NCBI GenBank assembly: GCA_021166845.1 | Contig: JAJPEP010000108.1 | Coordinates: 1-64,000, forward strand | DNA: 64,000 bases | DNA from: Thiobacillus sp. | Lineage (GTDB): Bacteria; Pseudomonadota; Gammaproteobacteria; Burkholderiales; Thiobacillaceae | Reading direction: 5' to 3' | In this document: in pieces, positions 21,309 to 35,208 of the stretch | Position numbering within the stretch: the stretch's first letter is position 1 | Layout: every line of letters begins with the position of its first letter | Made by a program: the position numbers and the translations under genes | Notes under the pieces: generated by a model | The model's database searches: none | What the model was told of the DNA's origin: nothing | What the model saw: the letters and a program-made list of their open reading frames with translations, nothing else

Positions 21309-21340
21309 TCTGGATTGCTTCGGCTTCGCCTCGCAATGAC
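21309..21340 (-). repeat. Dispersed repeat copy D, inverted relative to C
   Basis: TCTGGATTGCTTCGGCTTCGCCTCGCAATGAC; 30/32 identical to copy C in inverted orientation by eye. Confidence 0.88.
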
Positions 21341-21350
21341 CAGCATTCCA

Positions 21351-23101
<1,751 letters not shown>

Positions 23102-23105
<4 letters not shown>

Positions 23106-23458
23106 GCCGCGCTCCACGCTGTGCCAAACAAAATCGCGGCCAGCCAGGCCACGCTGCCCGCCAAGGTAAGGATCACCGCCAGATGGAGCGTCAGCCGCAA
23201 CACCGTTGGGTGGGCATAGTCCATGAAGATGTCGCGCATCCCCACCCAGGCGTGCAGCGCCAGCGCCGCTGTCGTCAGCAGCATCAGCACGCGCAGCCAC
23301 AGCGGCGCGAACAGCGCCTGCCAGCCGGCGAAATCGGCCGGCAGCGCAGTCAGGAAGTACATTGCCAGCCCCGGCAGAACCAGCGCCAGCACAACCGCCG
23401 TGGCACGCTGCAGCAGCCAGGCGCCGGTTCCGGTGTGCGAGCCGGTGGCCGATTTCAT
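23102..23458 (-). CDS. sdhD: Succinate dehydrogenase membrane anchor
   Basis: Hydrophobic; [17 protein letters not shown]; overlaps sdhA start. Confidence 0.9.
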
Positions 23459-23835
23459 GCGAACAGTCTCCAGGCGGCAAGCAGCGTGACCAGGCCGGTT
23501 GCCAGCAATACCGCGCTCCCCGTCTGCCGCGCATGACGCAAATCCACACCCCAGTGCACGTCCAGCGCCAGATGGCGCAAGCCGGCCAGGAGATGATGCA
23601 CAAACGCCCAGATCAAGCCGAGCAGAACCAGCCGGGCCAGCGGATGGGCAAGCCATCCGGCAATGCGCTGAAAACCGGCTTCATCCGCCAGCGACACCGA
23701 CAGGGCCCACACCCCGAACGGCAGGGCCGCGAACAGCAGGGCGCCCGAAACCCGGTGCAGGATCGACACCCAGCCCGGCAAAGGCAGGTGGATGCGGAAC
23801 AGGTTGAGATAGGTCGGGCGCAATTTTGGATTCAC
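23455..23835 (-). CDS. sdhC: Succinate dehydrogenase cytochrome b556 subunit
   Basis: [30 protein letters not shown] and [13 protein letters not shown]. Confidence 0.93.
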   Translation of the reverse strand: MNPKLRPTYLNLFRIHLPLPGWVSILHRVSGALLFAALPFGVWALSVSLADEAGFQRIAGWLAHPLARLVLLGLIWAFVHHLLAGLRHLALDVHWGVDLRHARQTGSAVLLATGLVTLLAAWRLFA

Positions 23836-23862
23836 GCTTTTCCAGAGTTCAAAATATCTGCA

Positions 23863-24459
23863 TCAGGCAGGGAGCGTATACGACACCTTGGTATCGTTGA
23901 TTTCGATAACACCCCGACTTTGCAATTCGGTCAACATCGATGTCAGTTCCTTCTCGGACAATTGTTTCTGAAACAGAGCATTGATGGTGTTGGAAAGCGT
24001 CCTCACCACCCTTGGTTTCGCGGTGCCACGTCGTTTTAAATCGCCAATGATCATAGTCAGCCTGTCCGGTGAAGATTGGGCGTTAGCTGCCTTCACAAGG
24101 GGCATGTCCATCACGCTCTTTGAACGGCCAACAAGAATTTTTCTATCCTTCAAATGCTGGATCAACGGATCGAAGCCAGCATCTTTCGAGATGATATGAA
24201 AGCAGGCATCCGGCTCGCGTGCGGCGAGTTGCCCGATATAGAAAGCGATATGGAAATCGAGCGCGTTTGAACCGTTGCCCGTGATCTTGATGTACTCGGC
24301 CTTACCCCCCATACGCTGAAGCATTGAAGCCACCTCGAACGTGACCTTCGCCTGATTCGCGCCGACGAAAACCATGACTTTAAAATGTTCTTTGTCGAGT
24401 TCGGCCACGGCCTCAGGCTGCACGTTCTCGTAATCAATCAGCACAAAGTTCGTCTTCAC
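23863..24459 (-). CDS. PIN/NYN-like domain protein (predicted nuclease)
   Basis: FVLIDYENVQ acidic start, DFHIAFYIGQLA, FHIISKDAGFDPLIQHL; C-terminal winged-helix-like tail. Confidence 0.72.
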   Translation of the reverse strand: MKTNFVLIDYENVQPEAVAELDKEHFKVMVFVGANQAKVTFEVASMLQRMGGKAEYIKITGNGSNALDFHIAFYIGQLAAREPDACFHIISKDAGFDPLIQHLKDRKILVGRSKSVMDMPLVKAANAQSSPDRLTMIIGDLKRRGTAKPRVVRTLSNTINALFQKQLSEKELTSMLTELQSRGVIEINDTKVSYTLPA

Positions 24460-24471
24460 GGCACTTGCCCT

Positions 24472-25710
<1,239 letters not shown>

Positions 25711-25790
25711 GGCGGCAGATACGGGCTGGATAAACAAGCCGCCATTATCGCGGATTTATCCGCGCTTGGCCCCGCACGGGGCCTGCTGCC

Positions 25791-26513
25791 TCAGCTCTTC
25801 CAGATCTTGAGCTGGGCCCGCAGGCGCGCAACCGCCTGTGAATGCAGCTGGCACACGCGCGATTCGGACACGCCGAGCACCGCGCCGATTTCCTTCAGGT
25901 TCATGTCCTGTTCGTAGTACATGCCCATCATGCTGCGTTCGCGCTCGGGCAGATGGTGGATCGCGGCGATCAGGCTGTCGCGGAAGCCTTCGTCCTCCAG
26001 CACGGCAAGCGGATCGTTGCTGCCGCTGACCAGATAGCGCTCCAGGAAGCTGGCGCTGTCCTCGTCGGAGAAGTCTTCGTAATACAGCAGTTGCGAGCAT
26101 CTCACGTCGCCCAGCATGGATTGATACTGATCGATCGGAACGCCAAGCTCGGCCGAGATTTCCTGCTCGGTCGGCGACTTGCCGTTGCGCTGTTGCAGCC
26201 GGCTGATGGCGGATTCGATCTGCCGCGATTTCTGCCGCACATGACGCGGCAGCCAGTCGGCCTCGCGCAGTTCGTCGAGCATGGAGCCGCGGATGCGCTG
26301 GGTGGCATAGGATTCGAACTGGGCGCCCTGGTTGCCGTCGAAGCGGGATACCGCATCCATCAGGCCAATCAGGCCCACCTGGATGAGATCGTCGACTTCG
26401 ACGCTGGCCGGCAGGCGCGCCATCATGTGATACGCAATGCGCTTGACCAGCGGCGCATATTTGGCGATTTGTGCATCTTGCGACGTTGCTTGCTGCGTTG
26501 GTTTAACCGCCAT
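25791..26513 (-). CDS. fliA: RNA polymerase sigma factor FliA (sigma-28)
   Basis: YAPLVKRIAYHMMARLPASVEVDDLIQVGLIGLMDA, FESYATQRIRGSMLDELREADWLPR. Confidence 0.96.
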   Translation of the reverse strand: MAVKPTQQATSQDAQIAKYAPLVKRIAYHMMARLPASVEVDDLIQVGLIGLMDAVSRFDGNQGAQFESYATQRIRGSMLDELREADWLPRHVRQKSRQIESAISRLQQRNGKSPTEQEISAELGVPIDQYQSMLGDVRCSQLLYYEDFSDEDSASFLERYLVSGSNDPLAVLEDEGFRDSLIAAIHHLPERERSMMGMYYEQDMNLKEIGAVLGVSESRVCQLHSQAVARLRAQLKIWKS

Positions 26514-27192
26514 GTTTCAAGGCCATGCTTTCAGTGTTTTCTGTTTTATAACGTGCCGTCGGGCGCGTCTCCTCGTGCGCCATTCTAACGGCAAGCGCGG
26601 CGAATGCGTCATCCTCGCGGGCGACGCTGTAAACGGCCCGGCCGAACGCGGGATCGAGAAACCTTTTGCACGCCGCCTGCAGATGTTCGCAGGCGGCGGC
26701 GTCCCCTAGCAGGCCGACGCTGAATGACACGCCCGAGTGAGCCAGCGTTTTGAGCAGGGCGTAGCCCTGCAAGCTCGATGCGTTCGTGGCATTCACTTCC
26801 AGGACGACGGCCTGGGCCGCGCCCGGCGGCGCTGCCCAGTCCGGCGCGTCAGGGCGCGCATCGAACACAATGCAATCGTAGTCCCGCGCAACAGCCATCA
26901 ATGTCGGTTCGTCTCCCCTTATGCCCGGCGCATACCAGCCATCGCCATATGGCATGGGCAGCCTGTGCGGCTGGCCACGCTCGAGTTGTTGCTTCCAGTC
27001 GAACAAGCTGCGGGTCGGATAATCGGAAAATATCCGCCCGCGGGCATCGATCAGCAGTGAATACAGGCCGCGCCGGCGCAGCGCCTGCGCCAGCCGGGCG
27101 GAGGATCCGGCGGCGTCGAAAAAACAGTGGATGCAAGGCGGCGGCTGCCGGGCGCGCCGCCGCCTGAGCCCGGCGGCCTGGTCAGGCGCCAT
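26503..27192 (-). CDS. FlhG-like protein with DQAAGLR motif but no recognisable P-loop
   Basis: Sits between flhF and fliA; N-terminal DQAAGLRRRR; no KGGxGKT/S. Confidence 0.65.
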   Translation of the reverse strand: MAPDQAAGLRRRRARQPPPCIHCFFDAAGSSARLAQALRRRGLYSLLIDARGRIFSDYPTRSLFDWKQQLERGQPHRLPMPYGDGWYAPGIRGDEPTLMAVARDYDCIVFDARPDAPDWAAPPGAAQAVVLEVNATNASSLQGYALLKTLAHSGVSFSVGLLGDAAACEHLQAACKRFLDPAFGRAVYSVAREDDAFAALAVRMAHEETRPTARYKTENTESMALKHGG

Positions 27193-28318
27193 TTATGCCC
27201 TTCAGGGTGCGGCGCTCGGCGCGTTCGGCCTCGACGCCGGCAAACAGCGGCCAGTCTTCGGCCTCCAGCGCATACGGGGTGGCGAGCTGGCCCCCCTTCA
27301 ACGCGCGGTCGATGAGGTAGGCGGCGCTGGGCACGTGAAGGTCCTCCGGCACGCGCTGCCCGCCGCTGATATACGCCAGCGGCAGGCGATGGCGGATCAG
27401 GCTGTCGAGCGCCGCGCCCGGCTGTGGAGTTTCGTCGAGTTTGGTGAGAATGCAGGCGGCCGCGCCCTGGCCAAAGTACGCCATCGCCTGCTCGATCGCC
27501 GCCCCTTGCTGGCTGGCGGAAATCGCCACCAGACGGCGCACGCCCAGGGCATCGAGCGCCTGACCCGCGCGGACGCGCGGGTCGGCCGGCGCAAACCCCG
27601 CGGTGTCGATCAGCACCAGTTTTTTGGCGGCTAGCTCAGGCAACAGCTGCGCCAGCCTGGCCTGGTCTTCAGCCACATGGAGCGCTGCGCCCAGCAGGTC
27701 GGCATATACCGTCAATTGCGCCGCTGCGCCAATGCGGTAGACATCGGCGGCCACCAGCGCCACCTCGCTGGCGCCATGCGCATCCACGCCTCGCGCGGCG
27801 AGCTTTGCCAGCGTGGTGGTCTTGCCCGAGCCGGTCGAGCCGACCAGTGCGTAACGGCCGCCCCGCGCCAGCAGGTCGGCTTCGCGCCCCTGCAGCGGCA
27901 GGTTGCGAATCAGCACCTGGCGCAACCAGCGCTGGGCGGCGTCGGTGTCGAGCCCGCGCGGCAGGCGCGCGGCCAGGGTGCGGGCAAGCGCACTGCCGAA
28001 GCCGGCCGCGAACAGCGTCTGCATCAGCGCCACCCGCGCCGGGTCGCGCCGCCGCCCCGCGCCCCAGGCAAAGCCCGCCAGCTGGTTTTGCAGCATGCCG
28101 CGCAGGCGCGACAGCTCGTTCAGGATGCGTGAGCTGCCGGGGGTGTCGGGCGCCTCGTCGACGGCCGGCACCGCCAGTTCGCCGTAGGCGCTGGCCAGCA
28201 GTTCGACGCCTTGCGGGTGCGGCCGCGTGGAAAGCACCACGGCGTCGTCGCCCAGCTCGCGGCGAACACGCGTCAGACCTTCGCGCGCGTTCGCCGCGAC
28301 GAATACCTGCACGCTCAT
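27182..28318 (-). CDS. flhF: Flagellar biosynthesis GTPase FlhF
   Basis: ALVGSTGSGKTTTLAKLAARG, VALVAADVYRIGAAAQLTVYADLLG, VLIDTAGFAP, ILTKLDE. Confidence 0.94.
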   Translation of the reverse strand: MSVQVFVAANAREGLTRVRRELGDDAVVLSTRPHPQGVELLASAYGELAVPAVDEAPDTPGSSRILNELSRLRGMLQNQLAGFAWGAGRRRDPARVALMQTLFAAGFGSALARTLAARLPRGLDTDAAQRWLRQVLIRNLPLQGREADLLARGGRYALVGSTGSGKTTTLAKLAARGVDAHGASEVALVAADVYRIGAAAQLTVYADLLGAALHVAEDQARLAQLLPELAAKKLVLIDTAGFAPADPRVRAGQALDALGVRRLVAISASQQGAAIEQAMAYFGQGAAACILTKLDETPQPGAALDSLIRHRLPLAYISGGQRVPEDLHVPSAAYLIDRALKGGQLATPYALEAEDWPLFAGVEAERAERRTLKGINGA

Positions 28319-30390
28319 GTGCCCTCTCCTATGCTCAGTTCCGTGCTTACCTGCACTATTTTATCGGCAGGCACCTCGGCGTAGGCAATCACCGCAAGAC
28401 GCGGCAGGTTGCGCCGCAGCAGCCGCGCCAGAATGGCGCGCAGGCCGGGCGAAGTCAGCAGCACCGGCGGATAGCCTGCGCCTTCCTGCTCGGCCAGCAC
28501 GCGCTCGGCGGCATCGTTCAGGGCATCCAGCGTGGCGGGCGACAGCAGGGCCTCGCCCTCGTCGCCCATCTCGTTCAGCAAACGGGTTTCGGTGGCGGCC
28601 GCCAGCCCGATCACCTGCAGCGTGTTACTGCCTTCGAACAGGCGGTCGACGATGCTGCGTCCCAGCGCCGCGCGCACGGTTTCCACCAGATCGTCGATCG
28701 CCTGGCTTTTCGGCGCGCGTGCAGCCAGGGTTTCGAACAGGGTGCGGGTGTCGCGGATCGAGACGTTTTCCGCGATCAGTTGCTGCAGCACCGCCTGCAC
28801 GCCAGTCAGCGGCAGGTGGCGCGGCGTCACGTCCTCGACCAGTCCGGGGTGGCTGCGCGCCAGCGTGTCGAGCAGTTGCTGCACTTCGCTGCGCCCCAGC
28901 AGCTCCGGCGTGTGCTGGCGGAACACGGCTTCGACCTGGCGCGCAATCAGTTCGGCAGGCTCCAGCACCACGAAACCGCGCAGTTCGGCTTCCTCGACCC
29001 GCCCGGCGTCGATCCAGACACCGGCCAGCCCGGTCAGCGAGTCCACCCCCGGCGTGCCGTCAAGCTGCCCCAGCACGTCGCCCATGTCGACCGCCAGCAC
29101 CTGGCCGCCGGGAAGCTCGCCGTGGGCGACGTCGACGCCCTTGAGGGTGATGCGATAACTGCCGGGCTTGAGGTCAAGGTTGTCGCGCACGCGAATGAGC
29201 GGCACCACCAGCCCCATGTCGGTGGCAAAGCGGCGGCGCGCCTCGGTGATCTTCGTTAGCGCCGCCCCGCCCTGGTTGCGGTCGACCAGCGGGATCAGCC
29301 GGTAGCCGACTTCGAGCGCCAGCACGTCGACCGGCGGAATGTCGTCCCAGGTGACATCGGCCGGCGCGATGTCCTCTTCGATCAGCGCCAGCGGCTCAAA
29401 ATCAAGCGCCGTGCGCTGGCGCAGCATCAGCCACAATCCCAGCCCGCCCAGAACCGCTGCGATGACGAGAAACGCCAGGTGCGGCGTCCCCGGGATCAGC
29501 CCCAGCGCGCCCAGCACCGCGGCGGCGACATACAGCGTCTGCGGCCGGCCGAATATCTGGGTGGAAAACTCGCGCGACAGGTCCTGCTCGCTCGACGCGC
29601 GGCTGACCACGATGCCCGCCGCGGTCGAAATGATCAGCGCCGGAATCTGCGTCACCAGGCCGTCGCCCACCGTCAGCAGCGCGTAACGCCCGAGCGCCTC
29701 GGTCAACCCCAGCTCGTGCTGGAACAACCCGACCAGAACGCCGCCGATCAGGTTGACCAGCAGAATGACGATGCCGGCAATGGCATCGCCGCGCACGAAC
29801 TTGGAGGCGCCGTCCATCGCGCCGTAGAAGTCTGCTTCACGGCCGATTTCGTGGCGGCGCGCACGCGCTTCGCTTTCGTTGATGAAGCCGGCATTGAGGT
29901 CGGCATCGACCGCCAGCTGCTTGCCCGGCATCGAATCCAGGGTGAAACGCGCCGCCACCTCGGCGATGCGCCCGGCGCCCTTGGTGATGACGACAAAGTT
30001 GATGATGACCAGGATCAGGAACACCACGAAGCCGACAACGTAGTTGCCGCCGACCAGGAAGTTGCCGAAGGACTCGATCACCTTGCCCGCAGCGTCAGGC
30101 CCGGTGTGGCCCTGCATCAGGATGATGCGGGTGGAGGCAACGTTGAGCGACAGGCGCAGCAGCGTCGTCAGCAGCAGCACCGTGGGGAACACCGAGAAAT
30201 CCAGCGGGCGCCGCGCGTTCAGGCTCACCAGCATCACGATCATCGCCAGCGCGATGTTGAGCGTGAACAGCACATCGAGCATAAAGGTGGGCAGCGGCAA
30301 TATCATCATCGCCAGAATCAGCAGCACCAGCATCGGCACCGCCAGCCGGTTCACCGGCATGCCCATCACCATCACGCCCTGCGCGCTCAT
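28315..30390 (-). CDS. flhA: Flagellar biosynthesis protein FlhA
   Basis: 691 aa; FPTVLLLTTLLRLSLNVASTRIIL, FTLDSMPGKQLAVDADLNAG. Confidence 0.97.
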   Translation of the reverse strand: MSAQGVMVMGMPVNRLAVPMLVLLILAMMILPLPTFMLDVLFTLNIALAMIVMLVSLNARRPLDFSVFPTVLLLTTLLRLSLNVASTRIILMQGHTGPDAAGKVIESFGNFLVGGNYVVGFVVFLILVIINFVVITKGAGRIAEVAARFTLDSMPGKQLAVDADLNAGFINESEARARRHEIGREADFYGAMDGASKFVRGDAIAGIVILLVNLIGGVLVGLFQHELGLTEALGRYALLTVGDGLVTQIPALIISTAAGIVVSRASSEQDLSREFSTQIFGRPQTLYVAAAVLGALGLIPGTPHLAFLVIAAVLGGLGLWLMLRQRTALDFEPLALIEEDIAPADVTWDDIPPVDVLALEVGYRLIPLVDRNQGGAALTKITEARRRFATDMGLVVPLIRVRDNLDLKPGSYRITLKGVDVAHGELPGGQVLAVDMGDVLGQLDGTPGVDSLTGLAGVWIDAGRVEEAELRGFVVLEPAELIARQVEAVFRQHTPELLGRSEVQQLLDTLARSHPGLVEDVTPRHLPLTGVQAVLQQLIAENVSIRDTRTLFETLAARAPKSQAIDDLVETVRAALGRSIVDRLFEGSNTLQVIGLAAATETRLLNEMGDEGEALLSPATLDALNDAAERVLAEQEGAGYPPVLLTSPGLRAILARLLRRNLPRLAVIAYAEVPADKIVQVSTELSIGEGT

Positions 30391-31157
30391 CCGATCACCT
30401 CGTCAACATGCCGGCCCTGCCCCGCCTGCTGCTGGCGGCCGTGCAGCCGTGCACGCATTTCCGGGCTGCCCTCGGCTTCGCGCGCCTCGGCCAGCACCTC
30501 CTGCCAGGTCATCGCATGGCGGCGCAGGTAGCGCCACCAGCGCCAGCCCGCGTCCAGCGCCGCCGCCAGCGTCAGCGCCGCCGCCAGCGCCAGCACACCC
30601 CGCCCGATCCAGCCGGCCGTCTCGCCCAGCGCCACGCCCGTCACGCTGCCGGTCAGATCTTGCAGATCCGGCCAGCCGCTGGCCAGCGCCCACCCCACTG
30701 CAGCGGCAGCGAGCGCCAGTTTCAGCAGCGCCAGCATCCCGTCGAACAGGGAATCGGCCGAGAACAGCCGGGCAAAAGGCTTGAATGGGTTGGCACGCGT
30801 CAAGTCGGCCTGGGCCACATTGGGCGCATACACCCAGCCCGAAAGCAGCATCGGCGCCACCAGCGCAGCGACAAAAATGGCGACCAGCACAGGCAGCACC
30901 GCCCACAGCGCGGACTGTGCCGCTTCAAGGAAAACCGGGGAAAGCGGCTGTGCCGCGTGAGTGAACGCCGCCGCGGTCAGAACTTGCAAGGCATCCAGCA
31001 GGCGCGGCGCCAGCCAGGCCAGCACGCCCAGCGCCGTCAGCAACACCACCCATGCGGTGAGTTCGGCGGAACGCGGCACATCGCCCGCGCTGCGCGCCTG
31101 TTGCAGGCGTCGTGGACTTGCCGGTTCGGTGCGGGAAAGATCTGTCTCCTCGGCCAT
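30387..31157 (-). CDS. flhB: FlhB N-terminal/membrane domain only; no NPTH autocleavage domain
   Basis: RTEPASPRRLQQARSAGDVPRSAELTAWVVLL; ends AREAEGSPEMRARLHGRQQQAGQGRHVDEVIG*; stop overlaps flhA start (ATGA). Confidence 0.9.
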   Translation of the reverse strand: MAEETDLSRTEPASPRRLQQARSAGDVPRSAELTAWVVLLTALGVLAWLAPRLLDALQVLTAAAFTHAAQPLSPVFLEAAQSALWAVLPVLVAIFVAALVAPMLLSGWVYAPNVAQADLTRANPFKPFARLFSADSLFDGMLALLKLALAAAAVGWALASGWPDLQDLTGSVTGVALGETAGWIGRGVLALAAALTLAAALDAGWRWWRYLRRHAMTWQEVLAEAREAEGSPEMRARLHGRQQQAGQGRHVDEVIG

Positions 31158-31384
31158 GCGTGTCTCAAATTTTGGAGCAGTCTAGCACGAGGCGGGCGCG
31201 GCATTTCTGCCTTGAAACAGCAGCCCCCCCGGTTTCATGGCAGGACGTTCGAATGAACCGACCGCCAGCCTGCGGTGTGAGGGTGCATTCAGAGGCACAG
31301 ATGGAACCTCCGCAACGGCTTCTGATTTGAACGGCAGGGTATTTGAACTATATAGAAATTGCTACTTCATTTCAGGAGTCGAAT

Positions 31385-31615
31385 ATGACAGACCAAGTGC
31401 AAATCACGATCGATCGGGAAGTATATGATCGGTTGCAAATGCTGATGGTGCCTCCCGTTAGCGACGCCAACGCGGTGATCAAGGCTTTGCTGTATCACAA
31501 TGGTTCCGACAGCCCGGCCGTCGTTGCGCTAAAGGCAGACGAGCAGCACTTCACCTATGAGCAGGAACTCGAGCGCTCCAGCCAGGGCGTCTATGAGTGC
31601 GGGGGCGGGACTTGA
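31385..31615 (+). CDS. Small hypothetical protein, possibly ribbon-helix-helix-like
   Basis: QITIDREVYDRLQMLMVPPVSDANAVIKALLYHN; isolated short ORF. Confidence 0.5.
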   Translation: MTDQVQITIDREVYDRLQMLMVPPVSDANAVIKALLYHNGSDSPAVVALKADEQHFTYEQELERSSQGVYECGGGT

Positions 31616-31682
31616 ATCCGGGATACCGGTCAGTCCGCTCTCCCTGAATCAAGCTCGCGACGCGCCCGCTGAATTAGCTGAA

Positions 31683-31877
31683 TTAGTTGACTTCGTCTAT
31701 CCACGCCATCTGGATCGCTTCGAGGATTTTCTCGCCGGAATGTTCGGCGTCATCCTCGAATTCGGGCAGTTCCATCACCCAGCGATGCAGGTCGGTGAAG
31801 CGGATGGTGCGCGGATCGATTTCGGGGTGGGCTTCGGCGAGTTCGATCGCAATATCGAGGGTATCCGTCCACTTCAT
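31683..31877 (-). CDS. iscX: Fe-S assembly protein IscX
   Basis: 64 aa; HPEIDPRTIRFTDLHRWVMELPEFEDD; next to fdx. Confidence 0.95.
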   Translation of the reverse strand: MKWTDTLDIAIELAEAHPEIDPRTIRFTDLHRWVMELPEFEDDAEHSGEKILEAIQMAWIDEVN

Positions 31878-31878
31878 T

Positions 31879-32217
31879 TCAATGACCTTCCTTGACCATA
31901 TTGATGGTGTACTTGGGGATTTCGATCACCAGGTCGCTGTCGTCGACGCGCGCCTGGCACGATAGCCGCGACTGCGGTTCCAGCCCCCAGGCCTTATCGA
32001 GCAGATCATCCTCTTCTTCGGTGGACGCTTCCAGCGAATTGAAGCCTTCGCGCACGATGACATGGCAGGTGGTGCAGGCGCAGGACTTTTCGCAGGCGTG
32101 CTCGATCTCGACGCCATTGGCGAGCAGTGTGTCGCAAATGGTGTCGCCGGGCTTGGCGTCGATGACGGCGCCTTCGGGACAGAGTTCGACGTGGGGCAAT
32201 ACGATGATTTGGGGCAT
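31879..32217 (-). CDS. fdx: ISC-type [2Fe-2S] ferredoxin
   Basis: CEKSCACTTCHVIVREGF and LSCQARV. Confidence 0.95.
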   Translation of the reverse strand: MPQIIVLPHVELCPEGAVIDAKPGDTICDTLLANGVEIEHACEKSCACTTCHVIVREGFNSLEASTEEEDDLLDKAWGLEPQSRLSCQARVDDSDLVIEIPKYTINMVKEGH

Positions 32218-32222
32218 GTCTT

Positions 32223-32357
32223 TTAAGTAAGGCTGAATTGGATACGGTCAGGCCGCTTTGGGGTGTCGGTCGGGGAGCGTTTTAACGCACCGTCCCGGAA
32301 AATCCGCCGGGCTTCGAGCCGCACCCGCAGGAATTCGCTGAAATCGGCATTCGACAT
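32223..32357 (-). CDS. 44-aa small ORF between hscA and fdx
   Basis: Manual translation: MSNADFSEFLRVRLEARRIFRDGALKRSPTDTPKRPDRIQFSLT*; below ORF-track length cutoff. Confidence 0.4.
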   Translation of the reverse strand: MSNADFSEFLRVRLEARRIFRDGALKRSPTDTPKRPDRIQFSLT

Positions 32358-32369
32358 GGCGCGGGGGCA

Positions 32370-34232
<1,863 letters not shown>

Positions 34233-34233
34233 C

Positions 34234-34761
34234 TTAACTTTCCAGTTCTTCGTAGACGTCGCCGATTTCGGCGATGAGTTTGTCCATGAATCGCAGCTGG
34301 CGCACGGCTTCACTTGCCGCTTCATAGTCGTGCGCCGTATCGATCAGCTCGGCCAGTTGCGCCTCGATGCGGCGATGCGCAGCGCGCAGGTCGTCCGTCA
34401 AGGCATCCAGCACCGTCATGCGCTTGCCGGCACGCGCGTCCTCGATCGCCTCGCGCCATTCCATCTGCTGCATCAGGAAGGCCGGCGCCATCCGGGTATT
34501 GCTGGCGTCGAATGCATCGATGCCATGCAGTTTCAGCAGATACACACCGCGGTTCACCGCATGCCTGAGCGTCCGATACGCCTCGTTCACCTGCGTCGCC
34601 CACTGCATCGCCACCCGCTGCTCGGCCTCCGGCTGCGCAGCAAAACGGTCCGGATGCACCGTGTTCTGCAGCTCGCGGTAGGCCGCATCAAGCTTGTCCC
34701 GATCCAGCGCATACGATTGCGGCAGGCCGAAGAGTTCGAAGTGGGTTTGGGAGAAGTCCAT
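34234..34761 (-). CDS. hscB: Fe-S assembly co-chaperone HscB
   Basis: J-domain-like; [33 protein letters not shown]. Confidence 0.95.
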   Translation of the reverse strand: MDFSQTHFELFGLPQSYALDRDKLDAAYRELQNTVHPDRFAAQPEAEQRVAMQWATQVNEAYRTLRHAVNRGVYLLKLHGIDAFDASNTRMAPAFLMQQMEWREAIEDARAGKRMTVLDALTDDLRAAHRRIEAQLAELIDTAHDYEAASEAVRQLRFMDKLIAEIGDVYEELES

Positions 34762-34881
34762 TGTCAGGGGCCAGGGATCAGGGGTCAGGATTCAGGGGGC
34801 TTTGTGCTGCGCGTTGTTCCTTCAAAACGCGGCCAAAGGCCGCACAAAAGCCCTGACCCCTGAATCCCGACCCCTGCCCCC
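34761..34881. repeat. Inverted-repeat intergenic element (copy 1) in the hscB-iscA gap
   Basis: TCAGGGGTCAGGATTCAGGGGG ... CCCTGACCCCTGAATCCCGACCCCTGCCCCC arms. Confidence 0.8.
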
Positions 34882-35205
34882 TTAAACGTTGAACGACTCG
34901 CCGCAGCCGCACTCGTTCTTCACGTTCGGGTTATTGAACTTGAAACCTTCGTTGAGGCCTTCGCGGGCGTAGTCGAGCTCGGTGCCGTCGAGGTAGGCCA
35001 GGCTTTTCGGGTCGACGAATACGGTCACGCCGTGGCTGGTGAACACCTCGTCGCCTTCGGGCGCCTCATCGGCGAACTCCAGCTTGTAGGCCATGCCGGA
35101 GCAGCCGGTGGTGCGCACGCCGAGACGGATGCCGACACCCTTGCCGCGTTTGGCGATGTAGTTGGTAACGTGTTGCGCTGCGCGCTCGGACAAGGTCACA
35201 GCCAT
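34882..35205 (-). CDS. iscA: Iron-sulfur assembly protein IscA
   Basis: [18 protein letters not shown] and [12 protein letters not shown]-terminus. Confidence 0.96.
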   Translation of the reverse strand: MAVTLSERAAQHVTNYIAKRGKGVGIRLGVRTTGCSGMAYKLEFADEAPEGDEVFTSHGVTVFVDPKSLAYLDGTELDYAREGLNEGFKFNNPNVKNECGCGESFNV

Positions 35206-35208
35206 GAT

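Noticed and set aside
31595-31680. tRNA-like 3' end (GGATTCAAGTCCCGCCCCCGCACTCA on the minus strand)
   Set aside because: No matching 5' acceptor strand or convincing D/anticodon arms; T-arm not standard
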